From: Voacanga thouarsii
Taxonomy: Eukaryota > Streptophyta > Magnoliopsida > Gentianales > Apocynaceae
Length of the DNA: 64,000 nucleotides
Assembly: GCA_026120185.1 (NCBI GenBank)
Contig: JANUWF010002278.1
Span: 842,001 to 906,000, forward strand
Direction: 5' to 3'
This document shows positions 12,162 through 23,363 of the stretch, in pieces. How positions within the stretch are numbered: position 1 is the first letter of the stretch; the number at the start of each line of letters is the position of its first letter. The translations under genes and the position numbers were made by a program. The notes under the pieces are model-generated. The model saw nothing but the letters and a program-made list of their open reading frames with translations. It ran no database searches and was not told the origin of the DNA.

Positions 12162-14016
12162 AAAGCTATAGAAGCTGTTAGAAAAGTAAGATCTATAGTT
12201 TACAAGGATTTAAAAGAAAAGTTGGATACAAAAGACGGTGAGAAGAATATATATAGACTGGTGCATTTCAGGGAGAAAAAGACGAGAGATATCGATGTGG
12301 TGAAATGTGTGAAGGATGACAACCACATAGTTTTTGTTAAAGACGAAGAAATAAAAGAGAGATGAAGGTCCTATTTTGATAAGTTATTTAATGAGAGTCA
12401 AGTATAAGTTTCGAGTGTGAGTAGCCTTGCGATTTCGAATGAAGAGGTTGACCGTGTGTGTATTCGTCCTATGCAGAAGTATGAAGTCCGAGATACCCTT
12501 AAAAGGATGAGACCCAAAAAAGTAGTGGGACCGGATGGTATACCGATTGAGGTCTGGAAAGGTTTAGAAAAGATAGGTATTATGTAGTTGACAAGTCTGT
12601 TCAACAAGATATATAGAGTTAATAAGATACCTACAGAGTGAAGAAAGAGTACTATGATTCCTCTATACAAGAATAAAGGGAATGTTTAAGATTATGCCAA
12701 TTACCGTGGGATTAAACTCTTGAGTCATACTATGAAGTTTTGGGAGAAAGTGATTAAATAAAGGTTAAGGGGCATTATATAAATTTTAGATAATCAATTT
12801 AGTTTTATGCCTGAGCATTCCACTACGGAGGCAATTCATTTATTACAACAGATGATTGAATATTATAGGAAAAGAAAGAAAGATTTACATATGGTATTTA
12901 TTGACTTGGAGAAAACTTATGACAAGGTGCCTAGAGAAGTAGTTTGGTGGGTGCTGACCAAGAAAGGTGTATCGCTAAAGTATATTACTCTAATTAAATA
13001 TATGTATGAGAGAATGTACAAGTGTAAGAAGTTGCACTGGAGTGATTGCAGAGTTTCCTATTACTATTCGGGTGCATCAAGGATTAACACTTAGCTCTTT
13101 CCTCTGTGTGGCCGTTATGGAAGAGTTGACCTGCACTATACAGGAAGCTGTGCCATGGTGTATATTATTTGCTGATGATATTATGTTGATTTATGAGATT
13201 GGAGCTGATGTAAATGCTAAATTAGAGTTGTGGCGACAAATATTAGAATTCAAGGGCTTCAGAATTAGTAGGAGTAAAATATAATATATGGAATGTAAGT
13301 TCAGTAGTAGCAGAATTATAACTCAGAGTGTAACTCTGGATGGTAGAGATATACTAGTAGGTGATTGCTTCTGATATCTAGGATCTATTATTCAGAAAGA
13401 CGGACAGTTTGATGGCAATGTTGCACACCGAGTTACGACAGGTTGAAATAGAGGAGTGCGATTGGTATTCTATGTAATCGTAATATACCATTGAACTTAA
13501 AAGGAAAGTTCTATAAAACAACTGTAAGACCTACTTTGTTATATGGCACAGAATGTTGGACAGTTAAAAGATGTCATATTTACAAAATGAAAGTAGTTGA
13601 GATGTGTATGTTACAGATGATGTGTGGATATACTAGAAATGATAGAATCAGAAATGAGACCATTAGGAAAAAAGTGAGAGTGGCATCTATTGAGAAAAAG
13701 ATGAGAAAAAACCATCTACGTTGGTTTGGGCATATACAGAGAAGAACGAGGGATGATCCTTTTAGAAGGATTGAGGAAGGGAGGCAGGATAAGTTAGACA
13801 GAGGTAGATGCAGGCCTAAAATGACATAGATATAGGTGATTATGAGATATATGTATTTGTTAGATTTGGATAAGAGTATGATAGTCGATAGAAAAAAGTG
13901 AAGAGAGAGGATTCATGTGGATGACTACACGTTGCCTGACATTTGTTCATGTAGCCGACCCCAAGTTTCTTGAGATTAAGGCTTAGTTTGTTATTGTTGT
14001 TGTTGTTATTGTAATT
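12162..14016 (+). pseudogene. RTE-type LINE, 5' truncated, reverse transcriptase and 3' tail
   Basis: The + strand reads as a non-LTR reverse transcriptase with frame changes and stops. It begins mid-protein (AIEAVRKVRSIVYKDL), then RPKKVVGPDGIPIEVW (near 12510-12555), MPEHSTTEAIHLLQQM (12807), MVFIDLEKTYDKVPRE (near 12893-12940), a frameshift near 13050, [13 protein letters not shown], the active site FADDIML (13168-13188), and [16 protein letters not shown]. The C-terminal block has LLYGTECWTVK and MRKNHLRWFGHIQRR. The 3' end carries CATGTAGCCGACCCCAAGTT and a TTG-repeat tail near 13988-14008, as plant RTE elements do. The endonuclease part is absent. Its left edge coincides with the Sirevirus A LTR, so the 5' part was lost by truncation or displaced by that insertion. 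It is dead. Confidence 0.88.
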
Positions 14017-15319
14017 ATTCTTAATATTGAGTTCAAATTCTAATATAGAGAGAATATAATATTTGATTATTATCAAATTGAATTATTTACATAGAATTTA
14101 ATAAATTTTCTTCTTTATGTAAGTTACACAATAATGATATGACTTTTAAATTAAAAATTTATAATTATTTTACTTAAAGTATTGAGTTTTTTAAGTCTTT
14201 GAAAAAAAATATACATATATACCTAGGAATATGAAATTTTTTAATAAGCTGTCAAGCTGGGAGTGGTGTGAACAATGAAAGATGTAGATATAAATAAGTT
14301 TTATCTTTATCTTTATTTTTTATTTTTTTATATTTTATTGCTAGACTCTTCAAAAAGAAATCATAATACCACTTCCTATTATTTTTTCTAGATGTGAAGA
14401 ATCATATTCTTTTTCTAAAATATAAATAATGTATCTAACACCAGATTTTAAACGTAAATAATGTGATTATTTTTTACTTCACTCTCTTTAACAACCATAC
14501 AAAGCCTGTTAACAATGTTTGGACATTTTTTAAAATTAAAGTTAGCCATCTTTTTAAATTAAAGTTAGTTTTCATTCATTCAGTAATTGCCTCTTTCACT
14601 CTTGGACATAACGCGACACTATAGTCCCTCGGACCCTCCTTCTGTCTCGCTGAATCCAAACGGTGCCTTAAAATATTCAAATTTCACCTTTATTAAATAG
14701 AAGTCTAGAGAACGAGGAGGAGACTTTACTTGGCAACATTGGAGTTAGTGTATTTGATTGAACCATCCTTGTTTGATTACCAATTGAATTTTATTTGATG
14801 TGTAATCTTGAATATGAATGGAGATATATGCATAAACCAATATCACAGGAAATTTTTGAGACTTTATGTAGATGGTTATAAATTATTTGTTTGAGTTGAT
14901 GTTCTCATATAGGTGAAGAGATGACAAAATTCAGTTTTTTTTTTTTTAAATAAATAAATGATACAGAATGACACTTTTCAAGCATCAAAGGACTACTCTT
15001 TCAAATAACATTCTTACCCTCGATTAAATAGTCGGTTGCCTAGTATATGCCTCCCTCGAAGGGAAAAGCGGCAACGAATCCTTTTATTTCCAGCCACAAA
15101 TGGATAGAGGGCAAAGAAATTTGAAAATTGTTGTAGTCAAAATAAAATAGTTCATTGACGAAAACGGTAAATCCAATAAGAAGTTTTTATCTAGACCTTT
15201 AAAATATATTCGATACATTGGGTTGACGTTTTATGATATTTCTAGTTCAGTTAAAAGATAGAAACTGGGCTTAGCCCGTTAAATGGGTTCGAATGGGAGG
15301 TAGACTTAAAACAAATAAT
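14017..15319. other. AT-rich intergenic DNA, nothing recognised
   Basis: No protein homology, LTR end or RNA gene is visible on either strand. The short frames seen are low-complexity. Confidence 0.6.
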
Positions 15320-15960
15320 AATTTTTAAAATCGTTTTTATAAATATATAATTATATCAATTAAAATTTTTTAAATTAATTTTTTTAAGTATAAAATTATC
15401 TCAATTAAAATTTTGAAATATTATTTTATATTACTCAGCATTTAACTGAATGTATTCTGTACGATGCGTGAACCTCTTGTAACTAATTTACTGAGATTTT
15501 TTTTTTTTTTTACATTTTATACTATTATACATTTTATACAAAAACAATAGGTTCTGACCATTTGCAAAAGAAAAGGCAGATATTCTTAGCAAAAAGATGA
15601 AGTAACCGTTGTAGAGATGGAAAGTCAAAGAAAAAAAAATTGTTAAAAAAAAGATATGTATGAACTTTATCAACAATTGCTGCTTCTTGGTTTTATTAAT
15701 AGTCATAAACCATCGTCCATGTACAAAAGGTATATTAATGTGAAATGTCAAAAAATCCTTATTACAAGAGGTCTCACGCATCGTATAAATACATTCTATT
15801 AAATTTTGAATGAAATAAATAATGTTTGAAAAATTTGATTGATATAATTTCATATTTGTAAGAATTAATTTGAATAAAATAATATTTGAGAGATTTGATT
15901 GACATAATTATATATATTTTTAAAAAATTTTAAAATTATCCTAAAAAGAAATGTGTTGTA
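15320..15960. repeat. Long imperfect inverted repeat, MITE or foldback-like
   Basis: The left arm (about 15320-15483) and the reverse complement of the right arm (about 15763-15960) match over most of their length. The best core is TACGATGCGTGAACCTCTTG at 15461-15480 against CAAGAGGTCTCACGCATCGT at 15766-15785. AT-rich outer parts share runs such as ATATATAATTAT and TCAAT/AAAAT. The loop is about 280 bp and has no convincing gene. It could be a non-autonomous DNA transposon or a hairpin-forming relic. No clear target duplication was found. Confidence 0.6.
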
Positions 15961-16114
15961 ATACATATTGAGCTGAGCTTAGGCTAATAATTGTGGACTG
16001 CCCGTGAAGAGCAGCCTTTTTGGCGTGCTCATATACTATGCATGTTGGTAACAATTGAGGTTTGAGCCCTTGGAATCTTGTGAGTTCAGGGAAAAACTTT
16101 ATCATGGGAAATTT

Positions 16115-16450
16115 TGTCCATTAAGATTACAATAGCCAAAGCATACTGGAAAGCCTACATAGAGAAGAAATTAAAAAGAGCTCCTAGTTTCCATTCAAAA
16201 GCTTGGAGAGCACTCTCTAAAGATTATCTCAAAATCAACTTTGATGCATCTTTTATAGATGATACAATAGTTAATGTATGCATTGTTAGAAGGAAGGAAA
16301 AATCATCAAAGCTTTAACTGGTTTAAAGCTAATATTGAACGAGACAATCTCAATATGATTAAGACTCTTTTAGGGCAATTTTTACTGAAGAATGGATTGT
16401 AACAGGTAATACTATCAAAGCTATTCTAATATCCAAATATGTTTAAATAG
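16115..16450 (+). pseudogene. RNase H-like fragment, LINE-derived
   Basis: A short + strand stretch reads LKINFDASFIDDTIVNVCIV, followed after a frame change by KIIKALTGLK and IERDNLNMIKTL. This fits the start of the plant RNase H-like (RVT_3) domain found at the end of L1-type LINEs: K-NFDAS carries the first catalytic Asp. No other LINE domain is joined to it, and stops break it. It was identified by motif only. Confidence 0.5.
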
Positions 16451-16540
16451 CAGTATAGATTACTAAGATTTGTAATAAGATCACGCATAAACTTGTTAGA
16501 TGGACCAAACATTATAATCTCTTAACTATATTCCTCCCTA

Positions 16541-16699
<159 letters not shown>

Positions 16700-16774
16700 G
16701 GTGATTGGAGAGGTATTCCTTGTGTACAAAATTATTTTTTTTATGATATGAAATTTCCCTTAGCTTAAAAAAAA

Positions 16775-16793
16775 GGGGGGGGGGGGGGGGGGG
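16775..16793. repeat. Run of 19 G after an A run
   Basis: A homopolymer tract between AT-rich DNA and unremarkable sequence. Its length is likely to vary and may be imprecise in the assembly. Confidence 0.95.
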
Positions 16794-16799
16794 TTGGAT

Positions 16800-18998
16800 G
16801 GGTTGTTGCTGTGTCTTCCCATAGGGATGTCAAATTAAGTTTGGGTCGACCTGAATAACACTTTTTTTTAAATGCCAAAAGAAAGAAAAATGAAAATGAC
16901 TTAATATAAATGAAGGTTGAAGGATTAAAACTTTAATATTTTAGTATGTTCAACATTTGTTGAATTGTACTTCAGCAAAATAAGCTAGAAGAATTATTCA
17001 AAACTAAATTTTGGCCCTAATTTTTATTAAAGATTTGGAACTTGTGTCTATTGAACTTGAAAATTTTCTAAATAGATAAGTCTTTTTTTTTTATTTTATA
17101 ATTTAAGAAAAAAAAATAGAAAGTACTAAAAATATTCCAATTTGTTATGTTTTATTCTATAATCTTGAAAAATAATATAATATTATTATTATCATCGAAA
17201 TTTTATAATTTACTAGATTGTTGACATTGTACCAGCTTGTTTTAAACAAGAAAAACAAAAATTAATGTAAAAGACCTCATTTAAGAAAAGAAAACACTTT
17301 ATTAAATTTAAAATAGACCAATATAAATTACGTTAAAATGACTACTATGAGTTTATTTGAATATAATAAAAGATTATTAAATATGTAGATCAAATACGAT
17401 TTAAAGTGAGAAAATATGATATGCTGTGATATGAGAGATTTTAAAAAACAAAAATTATTTATTTTAAATTAAAAGTAAATTTTAAATTGAGGTAAAAATG
17501 TAATCCAAACACACCCTTACTCTTGGTATTCTTATTTAAATTTGGCATCTTGCCAAATCAATAGGGATCAAATCTGATCCTGATTGAAACAAAAGGGAAG
17601 AGAAAAATCACGGCTCCAAGCCATGAGGACATTAAGATGGGACGCACTACGGTCCATTGTTATTATTATTATTTTTTTCAATTGTTTTATTTGAATTCTG
17701 CAAACACTTTCTTTACATGTTAAAGAAGTGTTTCATTCTGTCAATTTGCAACCAAATAGAGCTAAAGAATCCACTAAAGATCAAATTTTGACAATTTAAG
17801 TTTGATTACTGACCCTTGTTATGTTTTGGTCAACTGCAAGATATTAGCAAGAATGGAAAGCTTCAAGCTTGAGGACAAGGGCACTACCATCTCGACTTCT
17901 TTGTACACCATTTTTTGTTTGTGGCTTGTGGATTTGTTTTATGTTGTTTGTACTCTTTTCTGCTGTAAACTCTCGTTCTGATCTGTTATAAAGAAACTGA
18001 TTGTAGAGCCTATAAAATTACATTCTCTATTATCTGGTTGGGGAGTTCTGTTCCCAATTTGGAATATGCTGAAGTAGATGGTGAACGCTATGTGTTTCTA
18101 TGGCTTTCAGTGGTATCTTATGTTTCAAAATAGTCAGGACGTTTGCTTTATGTTGTGGGTTAATTTTCTTTTGAAATGTTTTGGTTACCACTTCAACCAC
18201 TTATTTTTGTTCGAATAAACATCAAAGCATTATTTCTTGGCAGGGCGGAATCGGTAGTTAGATATGTATTCTTGGCTTTTGGACTAATTCTAAATGTTGA
18301 ATGTGTATGTGCAATTGGAAGTTGATGTATGAATTGAGTCCTTTGTAGTAATGTGGCATTAGTTGCTCTAACATTGTGATGTCTGTATGGCACATTGATG
18401 AGGGATCTGTAGTTTTATCATCTAAATGGTGGAATTTCTACATGTTTAATCATACTTTTGTTCTTGAAGGCTTCTATGAGGTTTGATGCTAGAAGGCAAG
18501 TAAGCCTCTGATGTGATTTAGGATAAGTCTAATGACGTGAGTAGGAGTTTACAAAGCAGATTTGTACAGATTAAGAAGAAGAATAAGGCAAGGGATGAGA
18601 TTTGAGATAGGCAGCTCATTGTCAGGAATATGCTTCATTTACTAGCTCAAAAAATGGGAAAACGCTACATTCTTTAGCGAGCAAGGACTTTTGGTGCTCA
18701 AGTAACATGAGAGACCAAGTTTCGAGAAATATGCTGGCCAAATATGAAGTACAATATCTGATTCCAGCTCATATAAAAGCCCAAAGCATAGATTAACTAA
18801 GCAGCTGACTAGCAAAGCCCAGAATAAATGACAAACTGCCTTTGCAAGATAAAACACAGAAAACAGAACATAAACGGGAAAGTAACACTACAAAAACAAC
18901 TCTAAACTGTAATCATGCCAAATCACTGCATATGCTTTGGAACATATGCTTCCCCTCTGCATGCAATACTTCCCAAATCCTTTTTATTTTCATTTGCA
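16800..18998. other. Spacer without recognised genes; possible 3' UTR of a - strand gene at its right end
   Basis: AT-rich DNA from 16800 to about 17560 shows nothing. From about 17850 the composition is more balanced and resembles untranslated or intronic gene DNA. A + strand stretch near 18526-18650 (SNDVSRSLQSRFVQIKKK) is open for only a few tens of codons and matches nothing I recognise. Directly after the candidate stop codon at 18999 (on the - strand) the sequence could be a 3' UTR. Confidence 0.35.
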
Positions 18999-19110
18999 TC
19001 ACATTTGTTTGTTGGGACCAATGAGGTTATGTGTGAATGCATCTTGTTCATCTTCTTGATCACTGTCGTAATTCCTGGTCATGAGAGGGTAGTTGTTAGG
19101 CTCTCCTTCT
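18999..19110 (-). CDS. Candidate terminal exon of an unidentified host gene
   Basis: On the - strand an acceptor-like tract (CTTATTTCCTCTAG) ends at 19111. After one base completing a split codon it is followed by 36 sense codons and a TGA at 18999-19001. The peptide is hydrophilic and acidic, including YPLMTRNYDSDQEDEQ and DAFTHNLIGPNKQM. Composition and splice context look like a real coding exon rather than element remains, but I recognise no family. Upstream exons are not secured: the exon needs two bases from the previous exon, and the nearest candidate (19811-19903) does not supply that phase directly. Treat it as a hypothesis to be tested with transcripts. Confidence 0.35.
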
Positions 19111-19810
19111 CTAGAGGAAATAAGATCTTAGATTTCGGCTGGGACTCTTGTGCCTATTTGTGACCGTGCCTTCCATCTACACTTTTCTGGATTATACCAA
19201 TTGTCAGGTGCTTTTTGCTTTACCTTTAGTAGCTTCTGCATCTTATGCAAATATTCCTCGAAAACTATTGTTGGTTCCTGTATTTTGTTTTTGAAAAATG
19301 CTTGGTGGCTCTGTTTGGTGTACCTATCTTCTATTTTTTATTTTTTCTGCATAGCAAGTGGTGGAAACAAGAAGTAAAGTTTGTGAGATATGCAGTAATT
19401 TCTAATGCTCTGCCAATTAAGTATTTATTATTAAGACTGATCCACAAAGAATTATTTTCTATCATCCTTGTTTGTTGCTACATTTTCTATGCCTTTTTAC
19501 AATTTGGTAACAATAGATATGGTTTTTTCTTTTAGTGTAAGGTAAGTGGTTCCCGCTTCTCATTCTTATATTAATGCTTATTTCTTAGGAAGAATGCCTT
19601 GTATATCATTTATGTGTTCGGAGATCAATGGAAGAATAATTTTAGTTGTTGTATTTTGTTCTTTCAAACAACAACTACCCATCTATGTGATTTGGTGCTT
19701 GAGATTCCTTACCTAAAACAATCTCAAATTTTCTCCTCTCCAGAGGCATATTATTGCTGTGCAAAAATATCAAATCAAGGTAGAAGATTTCAAGAATTTC
19801 TCATGCAAAC

Positions 19811-19903
19811 CTGCTTGCTTATTTGCTTAGTAGCTTTTTCATAACCAGTACCATCAGAATATGGATGTCCATTAGAACTAGTTGACTCATTTGAATGGCG
19901 GTT
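19811..19903 (-). CDS. Candidate internal exon of the same unidentified gene
   Basis: On the - strand 31 codons are open between a GTAG acceptor and an AAGCAG/GTTTGC donor, reading NRHSNESTSSNGHPYSDG then TGYEKATKQISKQ. A better acceptor (TAATCTTTCTGCAG, with CTAAC just before it) lies 20 bp further upstream, but from it all three frames meet a stop. The Ser/Asn/Gly-rich peptide resembles a disordered region. No family is recognised. Confidence 0.22.
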
Positions 19904-20090
19904 CTACCTTCAAGACAGCAACCCTGCAGAAAGATTAGTTAGTCTCTGTTGGAGCTTCTCCTGATCATAATCGAATGTGCTCAAAGACACAATGTCAAGA
20001 TGAACATGATACAACCATTAGCAGAATACAAATCATAGTAGGTCATTGGCAAACTTGCTTATATCTATCCTCAATAGCAATTTGAGTGAG

Positions 20091-20143
20091 TGTGTGTGCA
20101 TGTGTGTGTGTGTGTGCGTGCGTGCGTGCTTGCGTGTGTGTTG
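20091..20143. repeat. (TG)n / (CG TG)n microsatellite
   Basis: GTGTGTGC, TGTGTG and CGTG repeats. The - strand frame through it (Thr-His repeats) is an artefact of the repeat, although a short upstream peptide (LWCQPAIDNTIILDGADD) is not repetitive. Confidence 0.9.
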
Positions 20144-20269
20144 GGAGAGGGGCGGAGGAGTCATCGGCACCATCAAGGATAATTGTATTATCTATTGCCG
20201 GTTGGCACCATAACCTACAAACATAAAGCATAATCCTATTTATTAATTTTCAATATGTAAAGTCATATA

Positions 20270-21451
20270 TGTTAGCCCTAAGGGCATTCTCCTATGTTTT
20301 GACTTTTGACAAACTTTGATGTGGACTAACTTGTGTGTTCTATATGTGATAGGACATATTTGACCTCAGTTCTTTTAAAGAAGATTACTAAGTAACTCTT
20401 GAGAAATGGAATCCAAGAATAGGTAATCAAGTAAAAGACCAAGCTTAAGAGATTGCATACCAAGAAGTTCTTGTGGAAGAACTTTAGACTAGGAATCGTT
20501 ATTAAGGTATCTCTTGGTAATTCCTTTGTCCCTTTACCTCATGATTCAATTTTATTTCTACCTTGAAGCATGCAAACAAAAAGATCTCAAAGTTTTAAAT
20601 CTTAGAATTTTGGATTGAGCAGTTTGGATGATTTTGCATCTAAAAGACTCGTCCAAAATCCCATAAATAGTGTCAAATCGTTTCTATCTGAAAAAGTGCC
20701 ATTTTAGACTTACCTTTTGGATACATCATCTTCCGAAACATGAGTTCAAAATGCAGGTAAATCTGACAGTGAATAATAGCCATTTTATAGCCGTTATTAC
20801 TTCACTTTATATCTCTATATAAGGCTTCTAAACTCGATTTAACAGTAGATTTTGCTCTATCCTTCTTAGAAACACTCTTGCTCTATTGAAAATAAAAATC
20901 TCCTTTATCAAAGTGTTTCAAAGTGAATTCAAATTGTGTCTTAAAGGTAAAAGAGTGTGTGCCTTCTTCTTGGTGCACATATGCTCAAAGAAGTGAGCTT
21001 TTACTGTTCTATTAATATTCAATCTTTTGTGTAAACCAAGGTTGTGGTGTAAAACCCATCTGGGGTGAGCTTTGATTTGTTGGTTGATTGAGAGGTTTTG
21101 AAAAACCAAGTGTAGTGATCATCTCTTGAATTTGGTACAGATTGATTCCATTAAGTTTGGTAAATGAAATCTGATTGAAAATCCTTAAGAGCTTAAAACA
21201 GTGGATATAGATCTTGGTAGATCGAACCATTATACATTTCATGTCTTATTTCTCTGCATATAGCATTAACAACATTGTGCTTCTTACCTTAGTCTGAATC
21301 TGAATATTTCTCAAAGTTTCCTTGGATAGCTTTCTTTATTACAGTGAAGTTGGTCCAAGAAACTTGAAGAACATTTATATTCTGTAAATTGGAGGTATTA
21401 AAAATTTTTAGTTTGCCAAAAACCTTATTCACTCCCCTTTAAGGATTTTCA
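20270..21451 (+). mobile_element. 5' LTR of Sirevirus B
   Basis: 1182 bp, TGTTAGCCCTAAGGGC... to ...AAGGATTTTCA. It contains TTTGGAT/TCCAAA motif clusters at 20615-20760 and a TATA-like TATCTCTATATAAGGC near 20810-20826 that may be the promoter. Inference: transcription starts shortly downstream of it. Confidence 0.9.
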
Positions 21452-21453
21452 TT

Positions 21454-21466
21454 TGATATCAAAGCT
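21454..21466 (+). promoter_or_regulatory. Primer-binding site of Sirevirus B (initiator Met tRNA)
   Basis: TGATATCAAAGC, two bases after the LTR, is a mutated form of the usual TGGTATCAGAGC complementary to the 3' end of initiator methionine tRNA. Copies C and D keep the better match. Confidence 0.75.
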
Positions 21467-21511
21467 TGGTCTATATATTCTCAGTCTAACAACCTTATAG
21501 GAAAGATCCTC

Positions 21512-23363
21512 ATGGCAAGCTCATCTTCTCTTCCATATGTTGAAGGTTCTTTAACAAATCGACCTCATTTGTTCAATGGAAACAACTACACATTCTGAAA
21601 AAACAGAATGAAAATCTATGTGCATTCAATCAACTTTGAGTTGTGGAATTTGATAGAAAAAGGTCCTTTTATTTCGTCAAAAGTTGTTGATCGTGTAAAA
21701 ATGCCTAAACAAAATGACGAGTTTGATTTTGAAGACAATGCTAAGATGACATTAAATTTTAAGGCTATGAATGTCTTGTGTTGTGCATTAGATGCCACTG
21801 AATACAATCGAGTTAATGGTTATGATTCAGCTCATGATATGTAGAAATTACTTGAGGTCACCCATGAGGGGACAAATCAAGTTAAGGAATCTAAATTGGG
21901 ACTTCTAATCCATGATTATGAATTATTCACAATGAAGTCAAATGAAATCATTACTGATTTGTTCACTAGATTCACGAATATCACAAATGGTCTCAAAGCC
22001 TATGGGAATGTTTATTTCTTTAGGGAACAAAATCAAAAAATTTTGGATGCTTTACCTAAAAGCTAGTAGCCTAAAGGTCTTGCTATGGAAGAATCCAAGG
22101 ATTTAAAATCCTTACCAACTGAAGAGCTAATTGGCTCTCTTTTAACACATGAAATGAAACTCAAGAGGTTTCAGGAATCCGATGATCATGATAAAGGTAA
22201 AAAGGGAATAGCACTGAAAGCTAAAAAAGAGGATGAAGAAAATAGTCAATCTGACAGTAATGATGAAACTAAAGTAGACAGTGAAGATCTGACAATGATA
22301 ACAAAGAAATTTAAAAGGATGTTCAACAAAGGGAACTTCAAAAGAGGAAAGTAGTTCACAAAAGGAAAGGACAATCCTCAGCGTTCAAGCCTCAATATTA
22401 TGAATGCAAAAGCACTAAACATTTCATTGCTGACTGTCCAATTGCAAAACGAAAGGAATGCTTAAAAAGACGAATGAGCTGAAGGTAAAGAAAGGCAAAT
22501 GATTGATGGGGATTTGTGACCAAAATGGGTCCGAGTCTGAAGAAGAAGATTTTGAGAACGAAATTGCCAACATATGCTTCATGGCTATGAAAAACGAGGT
22601 AAACTCTACCGCCACTAATTTCATGTCTAATTCGCATATATCTAAACCTAAAAGTATGATGATCCAAATGAGTTGCTAATTGATATGTTTCGTGAACTAA
22701 AAAAACTGTCGAGAAAAAAATAAAGAAATGAAATTGAAGATTGATTACTTGTTAAATGAGAATGAAAAATTGTTGAGTGAAAACAAAATGTCTCTTGAGT
22801 CACATATATGTACTATTATGGAAAAGGATGTGATCATGACTACTTTACAGTATGTATCTCTAGAAAATAGAAGTTTGTATGATAGAATTCATTCTCTTAA
22901 AAGTTTGGTTGGCACCTTTGATGACATAAAAAATAGAGTCAATGACTTTACCATATGTATTGAAAAATTTACAAATGAGAAAAACAACTTGGAATAATTA
23001 CTTGTACTCAACACCAAGCTGGAAATCGAAATGTCTTAGGATATAGACATGAAATTAAGGAGAAAATTCACAAGTCTTGATTTGTTAAAACTGCCTTATG
23101 TTACGAGACATACAAAGCATGCACATATTGTGGAAAATCGGGACACAAAGCATCGAGATGTCTTATTAAAAAGAAAGTGGAATCCAGTGGAATAACTCTT
23201 TGAAAAATCAAAGGAAACACTACTAACCCCCATAGACCCAAGAAAATGTGGGTACCAAAAATCACTATTCTTTCTCATGTATAGGCACATTCTTTGGATA
23301 AAATGAGCTTCACCAAGTGGTTCTTGAACAGCAGTTGTTCAAGACATATGACTGGAGATGCAG
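21512..23363 (+). pseudogene. Sirevirus B gag
   Basis: The ATG at 21512 opens MASSSSLPYVEGSLTNRP, then LFNGNNYTF with an early stop. The UBN2-type gag core follows (MTLNFKAMNVLCCALDAT, LLIHDYELFTMKSNEIIT), then a Lys/Glu-rich linker (21608-22354). The first zinc knuckle, YYECKSTKHFIADCP (near 22390), has lost its first Cys. A long helical segment (22728-22997; LLNENEKLLSENKMSLES) leads to the second knuckle CTYCGKSGHKASRC (near 23118-23160). The protease start WFLNSSCSRHMTGDA is reached before the solo LTR interrupts at 23364. Many stops and frame changes are present. In the protease motif the catalytic Asp is Asn and the next Gly is Ser, both G-to-A changes. Confidence 0.85.

Noticed and set aside
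15488..15853. - strand frame of 121 codons
   Set aside because: Phe/Ile/Lys-rich low-complexity translation of AT-rich DNA spanning the loop and arm of an inverted repeat.
19712..19755. 44-bp - strand exon with a strong GTAAGG donor, linking the two candidate exons
   Set aside because: Its length fits the phase needed, but it begins CAATAA and so meets an in-frame stop immediately in the required frame. The same DNA also looks like a + strand exon, so neither is supported.
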